In this document: in pieces, positions 1-7,095 of the stretch
Layout: each line of letters starts with the position of its first letter
How positions within the stretch are numbered: the stretch's first letter is position 1
Translations under genes and position numbers: made by a program
Notes under the pieces: model-generated
Database searches by the model: none
Told to the model about the DNA's origin: nothing
What the model saw: the letters and a program-made list of their open reading frames with translations, nothing else
Source of the DNA: MWBF01 sp964614645
GTDB lineage: Bacteria > Chloroflexota > Anaerolineae > CG2-30-64-16
Length of the DNA: 11,913 bases
Assembly: GCA_964614645.1 (NCBI GenBank)
Contig: CAZTMA010000156.1
Location: forward strand, 1 to 11,913
Direction: 5' to 3'

Positions 1-751
1 CGTACGGGTCCACCCGGTTGAGCAGGGCTCGCGCATTCCAGATGGCGAAGATGATGGAGCCCAGGTAGGGAATCATCAGCAGCCACGGGTTGCGCGTGAC
101 ACTGCGCAGTTCATCCGGGAAGCGCAGCGCCAGGCTGACAAGCGCGCCGCCGATGCCCGCAACGGCGGCTGACCAGAGCAGCGTGGCATTGTGCGTGGTG
201 AAGATGTCGAAGTAGAACACCATGACCAATGCGGTGCTGAAGCAGAAGAAGGCCAGCGAGCGGCCGGGCCGCGTCATCCCGCGTACCCGGTAGATCCACA
301 CGCCGATTCCCAGGTATCCCAGTCCCAGCAGATACGGCAGCCAGAAAAGCCGCACCATGTCCCGCCGCGGGAACTCCATCAACCGGACATCGGGATACAG
401 GCGAGGCGACTGGTCGTAGCGCCGGACAAAGATCGGGATGCTGTCACCGACCTGCCGCGCGGCCAGCACGGCCTGGAATTCCTGCGAACTTTCGACCTGC
501 AGGCCGTCCACGCGCACCAGTCGCTCGCGGAACTGCATCCCCTTCTCGCGGCCCGTCCAGCCATCGCCCCGGGTGTCGTTGACGACAAGTGTCTGGTCGA
601 CCAGAAAGCCGGGAAAAGGTTGGTGGCTCCAGGAGAGGGCAAGGATGGGCGCGACCACGGAGGCGCCCATCGCGACGACGAACAGCGCCAGCGTCAGCGC
701 CCGGCTCAGCCGTTCCAGGATATCAACTTTCTTGGTGTTGCCTGCCCTCAT
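1..751 (-). CDS. Multi-spanning membrane protein with PDZ-like extracytoplasmic domain (partial, C-terminus beyond left edge)
   Basis: An open frame starts with ATG at 751 and runs off the left edge after 250 codons, so only the N-terminal part is seen. A GGGAG-type ribosome site precedes the ATG. Visible layout: basic N-terminus, TM1 at about residues 17-40, a PDZ-like segment at about 55-112 (GMQFRERLVRVDG followed by an EFQAVL helix and VGDSIPIFVRR), then hydrophobic segments at about 134-153, 165-183, 190-208 and 222-238. The TM-PDZ-multi-TM layout recalls the sensor half of some membrane histidine kinases (ComP has a PDZ-like domain in this position) and of Chloroflexota signalling proteins. 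The output domain would lie beyond the edge, so the signalling role is inferred. The start is 15 bp after the stop of the phosphatase gene, so the two are probably cotranscribed. Confidence 0.75.
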   Translation of the reverse strand, partial: MRAGNTKKVDILERLSRALTLALFVVAMGASVVAPILALSWSHQPFPGFLVDQTLVVNDTRGDGWTGREKGMQFRERLVRVDGLQVESSQEFQAVLAARQVGDSIPIFVRRYDQSPRLYPDVRLMEFPRRDMVRLFWLPYLLGLGYLGIGVWIYRVRGMTRPGRSLAFFCFSTALVMVFYFDIFTTHNATLLWSAAVAGIGGALVSLALRFPDELRSVTRNPWLLMIPYLGSIIFAIWNARALLNRVDPY

Positions 752-766
752 CGCTGCTCCCTGCCG

Positions 767-2611
767 CTAAAGGTCGATCTCGGTGTCTGCAGAGAAGGGT
801 GTATGGCCCTCGCCCTTCGCGGATGCGAGAGGCGCCGGTGGCTGGTTACTGATCTTGTGCTCCAGCACGAAGAGCGTCACATCGTCCTCCTGGCGCCAGT
901 CGTCGCCGACGAAGGCCAACAACTCCTCGCGCACGTTGCTCGTCAGTGCCCCGGCGAGGGGCTGGCTGCTCGCCAGCACCACTTTCAGACGCTCCAGGCC
1001 GAAGGCCGCGCCCTCAGAGTTGTGCGCCTCCACCAGGCTCTCACTGTAGAAGGCGACACAATCCCCCGGCCGCAGAAAGACCTCGTGCTCGTGGAAGTCG
1101 ACGTCGAGGCTCATCCCCAACGGCTTGTCCTTGCCCTCGAGCTCTATCACGACGGCATCGCGGATGAGGAGCGGCGCTGAGAACCCGGCATTGGCGTATT
1201 TGAAGCTGCCGGTCGGCGGATGCAGGCTGGCGTAGATACAGGCGACCGCGGAATCGGGGTCCAGCTCCGGCGCGAGCAGCTTGTTGGCATGTTCGAGTGC
1301 ACCGGCAGGCATCAGGACCTGGCAGGCAGAGCTGCGCAGCGCGGCGCGCGCGGTGGCCAGCACGTGCGCGGCCGGAACCCCGCGCTCGGCCACATCGCCC
1401 ATGAAGAGCATCAGGTCGCCGTTAGGCAGCAGCCGGCAATCGTAGAAGTTGCCGCCGACGAAGCTGGTCGGCTGATAATAGACCGAAGTGTCCCAGCCCC
1501 GCAGCATCGGCAACTGTCGCGGGATGATGCGCTGGCGAATCTGGCGCATGATACGGGCTTCCTGCTCGGCCTGGTCCAACGCAGTGGCCTCAACGCGCTG
1601 CCCGCGCAACAGGAGCGCAACGCCAAAGGTGGGCAGCAGCATTCCGAGCGCCAGGAGGACCACCAGCAGGGAGAAGTTGCGCCGGAACGAATCGGTGGCG
1701 ATGCCCCAGTCATCTTCGGTGATCAGCAGCCAGTCGGTGCCGGGAACGCCGGCATAAGCCTCGATGATGTCGTTATCTTCCTCGTCCCGCGTGTGCTCGG
1801 CGGTGCCGGCCAGATCGGCCTGCGCATAGCGTGTCATATCGATGGACTGGCCGATGCGGGTGTAGCCGGAGTCATAGAGAATCTTGCCGTTGCCGTCCAC
1901 GACATAGGTGTTGCCACTGCCGCCGATGCGCAGGCGCACGATTGCGGCGTAGAACGAGCTGACGCGCGGCTCGCCCAGGCGGAACATGCCGGCCAGGACG
2001 CCGACAAGCTCCGAGTTCTCACCGAGCACCGGCACGCTGACCACAATGACGGCCGGCTCATTGGGGCCGACGGTAGTGGCGTTGGAGAAGAATGGGCCGG
2101 GCGTCTGCAACTGGCTGCGAAAGAAGTCGCGGTCCGACCAATCGTTGCCGACGAATTCACTGCGGGCCGGCTCAGTCATCCGCACCCGGCCGAATGAGTC
2201 CATGAACACCGCACCGCCATCGTAGATTCTGAGACGGTTGGCGGCATTGGCCAGCGCAAGGCTCTGAACCTCAGGGTCACGGGCGACGAAATCGCGCGAG
2301 CGCGCGACCGCGTCCAGCTCCGCGGTGAACTTCAGCATCTCATCCTTCAGGCGTACCGCGGACAGGAACGCCACCTGCCGGTCGTTCTCGACCACCAGGT
2401 CCGAGGCCGCGTCGCGGTAGAAAAGGTAGGCGGCGGTTGCCAGTCCGCCCAACGCCAGCAGCGTCAGGATCGTCATGCCCGCGATCAGCCGCGTGCGCCA
2501 CTGCTGTCTTTGGCTGGCGCTGCGCCTTGGCATGGAGCGCAGTTCGCTGCGGGTTTCACCCTCTGCTATCACGGGCACTATCCTTTTCTGAATTCGCCTG
2601 CCGTTGGGCAT
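767..2611 (-). CDS. Membrane-bound Cache-domain SpoIIE/RsbU-type protein phosphatase
   Basis: A protein of up to 614 residues. TM1 is at about 42-64, an extracytoplasmic double-Cache-like sensor domain at about 70-305, TM2 at about 313-336, a short linking helix (QAEQEARIMRQIRQRIIP) at 348-364 and a PP2C-like SpoIIE/RsbU phosphatase domain at about 365-585. This family typically dephosphorylates anti-anti-sigma (STAS) proteins in partner-switching cascades. Motifs are recognisable but altered: GGNFYD (386-391) for the usual GGDFYD, GDVAERG (405-411), YSES (522-525) for YTDG, and an intact DDVTL (576-580). The start is uncertain. ATG 2611 overlaps the preceding gene by 56 bp. ATG 2533 (residue 27) leaves a 22-bp gap and gives a typical basic N-terminus before TM1. 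Neither has a good ribosome site. It sits between a solute-binding lipoprotein and a PDZ membrane protein, which suggests the Cache domain may read that lipoprotein or its ligand. Confidence 0.88.
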   Translation of the reverse strand: MPNGRRIQKRIVPVIAEGETRSELRSMPRRSASQRQQWRTRLIAGMTILTLLALGGLATAAYLFYRDAASDLVVENDRQVAFLSAVRLKDEMLKFTAELDAVARSRDFVARDPEVQSLALANAANRLRIYDGGAVFMDSFGRVRMTEPARSEFVGNDWSDRDFFRSQLQTPGPFFSNATTVGPNEPAVIVVSVPVLGENSELVGVLAGMFRLGEPRVSSFYAAIVRLRIGGSGNTYVVDGNGKILYDSGYTRIGQSIDMTRYAQADLAGTAEHTRDEEDNDIIEAYAGVPGTDWLLITEDDWGIATDSFRRNFSLLVVLLALGMLLPTFGVALLLRGQRVEATALDQAEQEARIMRQIRQRIIPRQLPMLRGWDTSVYYQPTSFVGGNFYDCRLLPNGDLMLFMGDVAERGVPAAHVLATARAALRSSACQVLMPAGALEHANKLLAPELDPDSAVACIYASLHPPTGSFKYANAGFSAPLLIRDAVVIELEGKDKPLGMSLDVDFHEHEVFLRPGDCVAFYSESLVEAHNSEGAAFGLERLKVVLASSQPLAGALTSNVREELLAFVGDDWRQEDDVTLFVLEHKISNQPPAPLASAKGEGHTPFSADTEIDL

Positions 2612-3944
2612 CCTGCACGCGCGCTGATACTTCGCGCATAGAAGCTACCGGCGCGCGGCCGAACGTGAAAATCTGTTCGAAGGCAGGCAAAGTAATCTGC
2701 CGGGCAGAGTCCATGTCTGCGAATATTTCCGGGGTCACCGAGTAGTTGTGGATGCGAGGCTCGGCAAACGCGGCAAGTGTCATATCGCGGGTTTGTTCAG
2801 GATACGCTTGCTGCACATACTGCAGCCAGTCGTTGACCAGCGAGGCCCGGGCAGGCTGCAGTAACTGAATGCGCGCCATGGCCCGGCTGTATTCCGTGCT
2901 GGTTAAGAACTTCAGCAACTCCCAGGCCGCCTCGGGGTAGCGGGTTTCCCGGTAAATCGCATAGGCGTCGGTGGTCGAGAGGGCCACCTTTCCGGCCGGG
3001 CCGGCCGGGATCGTGGTGACGCCGATGCGGAACGTTGCTTTCTCGAGGATGTCCTTCAGCGCCCAGGAGCCTTCTTCGACCATGGCGACTTTCCCGCGAA
3101 TGAAGGCATCGCGCACAGCATCACCCTGGACATCCAGGCGCGTTGCCATGACTTTGTCCCCCCACATGCGGTCGCGAATCCACTGTAATGCAGCCAGGGC
3201 CTCGGCCTGATCCATCATACTGCGCGTCGGGTCAGACGGGTCCACGAAGTGGCCGCCCCAGGCGTTGATGTGGACCTGGATGCGATCCCAGGCCACGTTC
3301 AACATACTGCCCCACACCACGTTCTCCCCGAGCCGCGCCCGATCCACGATGAAGCGGCGCATCGCGAGGTAGTAATCGCCGTGTGTCCACTGGTCATCGG
3401 GGTAGGCGACGCGATAGCGGTCGAACAGGTCCTTGTTGTAATACAGCGCCAGGGTGCCCTGGTACTTGGGCAGGCCGTACTGCCGGCCGTCGGGGGTTGA
3501 CAGCGCCTGATAATGCGCCGAATCCCAGTCCGTCAGCGTGCTCCGGTCCAGGTCCGCCTCGATGTAAGGGCCGAGGTCCAGCAGGTAGCCTTGCTGCGCC
3601 CAGATGGGGAAGTACTCGCAGCAGCCCTGGAAGACATCCGGCGGGGTCTGCGCCGCAAAGTCGTCCACCATCTCTTCGTAGAGGTTGTCGGGGTCGCGCG
3701 TGTAGAAGACGTGGATGTCGGGATGTGTTTCGTGGAATTGCTCCAGCATCTGCTGCGCCATGCCGGAGAAATACTCGCTCTGCCAGTCCTGGTAGACCAT
3801 CTGGACGATGTTGCTGCCGTGCGGACCGAGTCCCATACGCCGGGGCGTACAGGCAGCCAGAGCCGCGCTGCCGAGCAAGGCCCCGCCCAAGCGCAGGAAG
3901 ACCTTGCGCGACATTCTCTTGTGCGACCGGATGATCTCAACCAT
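2556..3944 (-). CDS. ABC-type sugar-binding lipoprotein (extracellular solute-binding protein family 1)
   Basis: A 462-residue protein with a lipoprotein signal: MSRKVFLRL at residues 11-19, hydrophobic GALLGSAALA and a lipobox LAAC with lipidated Cys32. SRKVFLR resembles an RK variant of a Tat motif. The mature part has hallmarks of the MalE/UgpB-like family: an early FHETHPDIHV strand, DDFAAQTPPDVFQG, YGLPKYQGTLALYYNKDLFD (about 157-176), DAFIRGKVAMVEEGSWAL, and AYAIYRETRYPEAAWELLKFLTS. It should bind a sugar or similar solute outside the membrane. No permease (MalF/MalG-like) or import ATPase lies next to it in the window; the next genes in the same direction are a Cache-SpoIIE phosphatase and a PDZ membrane protein. 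ATG 3944 is chosen because AAGGGA lies about 8 bp upstream; ATG 3914 lacks a ribosome site. The ligand cannot be told from sequence. Confidence 0.93.
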   Translation of the reverse strand: MVEIIRSHKRMSRKVFLRLGGALLGSAALAACTPRRMGLGPHGSNIVQMVYQDWQSEYFSGMAQQMLEQFHETHPDIHVFYTRDPDNLYEEMVDDFAAQTPPDVFQGCCEYFPIWAQQGYLLDLGPYIEADLDRSTLTDWDSAHYQALSTPDGRQYGLPKYQGTLALYYNKDLFDRYRVAYPDDQWTHGDYYLAMRRFIVDRARLGENVVWGSMLNVAWDRIQVHINAWGGHFVDPSDPTRSMMDQAEALAALQWIRDRMWGDKVMATRLDVQGDAVRDAFIRGKVAMVEEGSWALKDILEKATFRIGVTTIPAGPAGKVALSTTDAYAIYRETRYPEAAWELLKFLTSTEYSRAMARIQLLQPARASLVNDWLQYVQQAYPEQTRDMTLAAFAEPRIHNYSVTPEIFADMDSARQITLPAFEQIFTFGRAPVASMREVSARVQDAQRQANSEKDSARDSRG

Positions 3945-4034
3945 GCCGCCCGTCCCTTACCCTATCCAACGCCACCCGCTCCGAAGTGTCAACTCGTCCG
4001 TTGCATATTCTCAGTTAGCAATTTCGTTGTGCGG

Positions 4035-4064
4035 ATTATATACGCAAGCCTGTCTTAGTTGCAA
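4035..4064 (-). promoter_or_regulatory. Sigma70-like promoter upstream of the solute-binding protein operon
   Basis: On the minus strand, TTGCAA (4064-4059) is followed after 18 bp by a perfect TATAAT (4040-4035). Transcription would start near 4028, giving a leader of roughly 85 nt before the ATG at 3944. The -35 box lies within the 8-bp palindrome GTTGCAAC (4058-4065), a possible operator half. A nearby TTGACA (3992-3987) has no matching -10 box at normal spacing. The region is clearly more AT-rich than its surroundings. Confidence 0.6.
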
Positions 4065-4137
4065 CATGCGGCCACAGGCGTGTGCGCCGGCGTGGGCAGG
4101 GATGCGGCAGGCCCAGGGTGGGGGTGGGGGATCCTCG

Positions 4138-5985
4138 TCAGAGCGGGGTGTTGTCTTCCTCCGTGGGGCGCTGTTCCACGAACTGCCGCTCGTACAGCTC
4201 GCGGTAGACGCCGCCCGCGGCCAGAAGCTCATCGTGCGGGCCGCGTTCCAGAATCTGCCCGTCCTGTACGACGCAGATGAGGTCTGCGTCGCGCACGGTG
4301 CTGAGGCGGTGCGCGATGATGACGGCGGTGCGGCCCTCCAGCAGCCGCTTGAGTGCATCCTGAATCAGCGCCTCCGTAAGGGTGTCCACGCTGGCGGTCG
4401 CCTCGTCGAGGATGAGGATGCGCGGGTCGGCCAGCACCGCGCGGGCGATGCAGATGAGCTGCCGCTGGCCGACGGAGAGGTTCGCCCCGCCCTCCTGGAT
4501 GAGCGTCCCATAGCCCTCGGGCAGCGCGCTGATGAACTCATGCGCGTTCGCCAGTTGCGCGGCCGCGATGACCTCTGCCTCCGCCGCGTCGACGCGGCCG
4601 AAGCGAATGTTGTCGTCGATGGTGCCGGAGAAAAGGAACGGGTCCTGTGGCACGAGGCCCATTTGGCGGCGCAGCGAGCGCTGTTGCACCTCGCGCACGT
4701 CCAGCCCGTCGATGAGCACCGCGCCCGTCTGCACATCGTAGAAGCGCGCGATGAGGCTGGCGATCGAGGTCTTGCCGCCGCCGGTCGGGCCGACAAGCGC
4801 GACCGTATGGCCCGGCGCAACCGTCAGGTTGACGTCGTGCAGCACAGTCTGGTCTTCCAGGTACGCGAAAGAGACGTCGCGCAGCTCGATGCGGCCCGCG
4901 ATGGGCGGCATTTCGACCGCGCCGGGCCGGTCGGCCACGGCCGGCTCCGTGTCCAACAGCTCCAGCACCCGTTCGCCGCCGGCCATCGCGGACTGGACGG
5001 TTGTGTAGAGCTGGCTGAGTTCCTGGATAGGCTGGAAGAAGCGCGAGACATAGGCGAGGAACGCGACCACAACGCCGAGGGTCAGCTCGTCTGCGGCGAC
5101 GGCCTTGCCGCCGAACCACAGCACCACTGCGGTCGCGAGCATGCCCAGGAATTCCACGGTCGGCAGGAACACGAAGGAGAGTGACATGGCGTCGATGTGC
5201 GCGTCGCGGTTGGCCCGGTTCACTTCCTCGAACCGTTCATACGACGCGTTCTCCTGCGCAAACGCCTGGATGACGCGCATCGCCATGATGTTCTCGGCCA
5301 GGTCGCCCACCACGGCAGCCACCCGCGCCCGCGTGTTGCGGAACGCGACCTGCGCGCGGCGGGTGAACAGGAAGGTGGCGAGGAGCATCAAGGGCAGGAC
5401 GGCGAAGGCGAGCAGCGCGAGCCGCGGGCTCATCGAGAGCATGACGCCGATGATGCCGAAAAGCACCACTGTGTCCCCGATGAGAGTGACGAGGCCCTGT
5501 GACAGGAGATCGTTGATGACGCCGACGTCGCTGATGACGCGCGAGATGGTGACACCGACAATGTGTTTGTCGTGGTAGCCGAGGTGCAGTTCCTGAAGGT
5601 GGCGGAATAGGTCCCCGCGCAGGCCCGAGAGCACGCGCTGGCCGACCCAGGCCAGGAGGTACTGCTGGACCGAGGAGGTCGCATACTGCGCCAGGAAGAC
5701 GCCCCCCAGCAGCGCGGTCGTGCGGATCAGCCCGGGCAGGTCGCCCGTCGTGATGTACTGGTCGATGGCCACTTTGACGAGGTAGGGGGCAGCCAGCGCG
5801 AGACCTGAGGCGACGAGCATGAGCGCGAGTGCGACAGCCATCCGCCGTCCATGCGGTCGCAGGTAGGCGAGCAGCCGGACGAGGATGCGCCGGTCGAACC
5901 CGCGGCGCTCCAGCGGCTGGCCGAACCGCTCCAGCGCGCCGCCGGGTCCCATGCCCGGACTGGACGAACCTATGGAAAAGGTCAC
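4138..5985 (-). CDS. ABC exporter half-transporter, catalytic-NBD subunit of a heterodimer (TM288/BmrD-like)
   Basis: A 615-residue protein with the type IV ABC exporter layout: six TM helices in about 40-320 and a nucleotide-binding domain at about 360-600. Motifs: A-loop Tyr375, Walker A GPTGGGKT (399-406), Q-loop Gln447 in VPQDPFLFSG, signature LSVGQ (503-507), Walker B ILILDE (523-528) with catalytic Glu528, D-loop SVD, H-loop His559. The signature differs from LSGGQ, while Walker B and H-loop are intact. In heterodimeric exporters this pattern marks the subunit that supplies the catalytic glutamate of the consensus site and the weak signature of the degenerate site. The partner is the gene at 7096-8973. 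Start is GTG 5985, with AAGGA (5997-5993) 7 bp upstream. It lies 60 bp after the PIN toxin gene. Substrate (drug, lipid or peptide) is unknown. Confidence 0.95.
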   Translation of the reverse strand: MTFSIGSSSPGMGPGGALERFGQPLERRGFDRRILVRLLAYLRPHGRRMAVALALMLVASGLALAAPYLVKVAIDQYITTGDLPGLIRTTALLGGVFLAQYATSSVQQYLLAWVGQRVLSGLRGDLFRHLQELHLGYHDKHIVGVTISRVISDVGVINDLLSQGLVTLIGDTVVLFGIIGVMLSMSPRLALLAFAVLPLMLLATFLFTRRAQVAFRNTRARVAAVVGDLAENIMAMRVIQAFAQENASYERFEEVNRANRDAHIDAMSLSFVFLPTVEFLGMLATAVVLWFGGKAVAADELTLGVVVAFLAYVSRFFQPIQELSQLYTTVQSAMAGGERVLELLDTEPAVADRPGAVEMPPIAGRIELRDVSFAYLEDQTVLHDVNLTVAPGHTVALVGPTGGGKTSIASLIARFYDVQTGAVLIDGLDVREVQQRSLRRQMGLVPQDPFLFSGTIDDNIRFGRVDAAEAEVIAAAQLANAHEFISALPEGYGTLIQEGGANLSVGQRQLICIARAVLADPRILILDEATASVDTLTEALIQDALKRLLEGRTAVIIAHRLSTVRDADLICVVQDGQILERGPHDELLAAGGVYRELYERQFVEQRPTEEDNTPL

Positions 5986-6045
5986 CTTGATTTCCTTAAA
6001 ATTGCGTAATTACCTTGCAGGGGAAGTGGCATCAGGGCCTGCGCG

Positions 6046-6573
6046 CTACTCAGGGTGGGAAGCTTCTCTCCGCCAGGAATCCCACACTTGGCGTACCAAG
6101 GCGTCACTGATCCAGATGTCGTCTCGATCCAGGATGGCTTGGAAAGTCAGCTCGACCTCTTTGGCCGTCAGCAACTGCCGTCGGTAGGCTGAAACGATGA
6201 TACCCAAGGTACCCTTGACGCGCAGGCCGAGTTCCTGAGCCTGCTCGCGAGCAAGCTGGTCATCGAGGAGCACCCAGTCGACCTGCTCCTGCTTTGCGAT
6301 CTGAATAACTGCTCGTTCACCGAGGTGTAGGGACAGTTCGATACCTGCGGTTGAGGCTCCGATCAGATCGATGTCAACTACAACCAGCTCACGGCGGGCC
6401 ACGGCTAACTGCACTGTGTGAGCGTCCTGCTGCCCCAAGTCCAGGCCACGCGTGACGACTTCCTGGTACACCTGCGCCGGCACAAGAACGGGCTCGTACA
6501 ATTGACTCATCAACTGAACGAGCCCTAGTTTGCCCAGGGCGATCAGTGGGCCGGCATTGGTGACTGCTTTCAT
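6046..6573 (-). CDS. DUF3368 PIN-like toxin of a type II toxin-antitoxin pair
   Basis: A 175-residue protein matching the DUF3368 (PIN-like) pattern: N-terminal VTNAGPLIALGKLGL, a VPAQVYQEVV segment (32-41), LGERAVIQIA (84-93), WVLLDDQLAREQAQELGL (100-117) and VKGTLGIIVSAYRRQLL (119-135). Asn6 stands where classical PIN nucleases have Asp; Asn here is common in DUF3368 as I recall it, so this alone does not show inactivity. Acidic residues Glu38, Glu86, Asp104 and Asp105 remain as candidate metal ligands. Family members are presumed RNases. The ATG overlaps the stop of the antitoxin gene by 4 bp (ATGA), so translation is probably coupled. Base composition is lower in GC than in the flanking ABC genes, which fits acquisition by transfer. 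Confidence 0.88.
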   Translation of the reverse strand: MKAVTNAGPLIALGKLGLVQLMSQLYEPVLVPAQVYQEVVTRGLDLGQQDAHTVQLAVARRELVVVDIDLIGASTAGIELSLHLGERAVIQIAKQEQVDWVLLDDQLAREQAQELGLRVKGTLGIIVSAYRRQLLTAKEVELTFQAILDRDDIWISDALVRQVWDSWRREASHPE

Positions 6574-6833
6574 GCCAACTCGTCTTCCACCATCTGCTCC
6601 GACCAGCGCGGTCGAATACCCAGGGCGCGAGCCTGACGGATCATCTCAGGGTGAGAGAGTCCGGCAATTTCGGCTGCGCGGGCAAAGGAGACGATCCCGC
6701 GGGTATAAAGCGTCAAGGCTTCCTGCGCCTTGAGCTGCGACAGGCCCAAAAGCACCAACTCCTGTAACCGGCCCTGATACGCTCCAATCTCACGGGCTAG
6801 ATCATCGGATAGTTCAAGCACAACTTGCTTCAT
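6570..6833 (-). CDS. UPF0175 family antitoxin
   Basis: An 87-residue protein. N-terminal KQVVLELSDDLAREIG, then helices ending in LKAQEALTLYTRGIVSFARAAEIAGLS (35-60), which fits the UPF0175 pattern with a helix-turn-helix-like segment (FARAAEIAGLSHPEMIRQARALGI), and an acidic tail (EQMVEDELA). UPF0175 genes are usually found directly before DUF3368/PIN toxins, as here. The expected role is to neutralise the toxin and repress its own promoter. The frame is open up to an ATG at 6932, but ATG 6833 is preferred: GAGGT (6845-6841) lies 7 bp upstream, the family begins at this point, and a good promoter (6891-6919) lies inside the longer reading frame. Confidence 0.88.
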   Translation of the reverse strand: MKQVVLELSDDLAREIGAYQGRLQELVLLGLSQLKAQEALTLYTRGIVSFARAAEIAGLSHPEMIRQARALGIRPRWSEQMVEDELA

Positions 6834-6890
6834 GACTCTTACCTCACCATCTCGGTCCACTTTCCTCGTTTGTTTGCTGTTTTCGAACGC

Positions 6891-6919
6891 ATTGTACCTC
6901 AGGTGGCTGGCCTCGACAA
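6891..6919 (-). promoter_or_regulatory. Promoter of the toxin-antitoxin pair
   Basis: On the minus strand, TTGTCG (6919-6914) is separated by 17 bp from TACAAT (6896-6891). Transcription would begin near 6884, about 50 nt before the antitoxin ATG at 6833. This makes the module independently transcribable although it lies between two ABC genes. No clear terminator separates it from the ABC gene upstream, so read-through is also possible. Confidence 0.55.
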
Positions 6920-6979
6920 CCCGGTCTTGCACGACTTGGCCCCACTTATCAGATATTATTGGAACGAGAACGGCTTCGA

Positions 6980-7090
6980 CTATCCGATTTTCGCTGCAAC
7001 CGCAAAGATGAGGAGCAGGAAGCCCCCCGTCAATACCCCGAGTATCGCCGTGCTCATCGGACTGCTAACGTCGAGGATGAACTCCGCCAT
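6980..7090 (-). CDS. Candidate 36-residue single-helix membrane peptide
   Basis: A short frame starts with ATG at 7090, 5 bp after the stop codon of the ABC half-transporter gene. It encodes 36 residues, MAEFILDVSS at the start, then a hydrophobic stretch with GVLTGGFLLLIFAV and a basic end AAKIG. The predicted topology is one TM helix at about residues 12-33. No separate ribosome site is obvious, so it would depend on coupling to the preceding gene. Its size and shape resemble small membrane subunits that attach to larger transporters (KdpF is a well-known case), but I do not recognise a family. It could also be chance; hydrophobic content and tight placement are the arguments for it. Confidence 0.45.
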   Translation of the reverse strand: MAEFILDVSSPMSTAILGVLTGGFLLLIFAVAAKIG

Positions 7091-7095
7091 ACGGC

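Noticed and set aside
191..1180. Long plus-strand open frame opposite the PDZ protein and phosphatase genes
   Set aside because: Antisense shadow in GC-rich DNA; His/Gln/Arg-rich product without domains, while the minus strand encodes clear families.
1220..2197. Plus-strand frame of 325 codons opposite the phosphatase
   Set aside because: Shadow of the phosphatase gene; no recognisable motif or ribosome site.
3963..3992. TTGACA with possible -10 TGGATA before the binding protein gene
   Set aside because: The -35 is perfect but the -10 matches only 2 of 6 positions; the TTGCAA/TATAAT pair upstream is better.
3808..5184. Plus-strand frame of 458 codons opposite the ABC1 gene
   Set aside because: Antisense of a well-supported ABC gene; composition is typical of a shadow frame.
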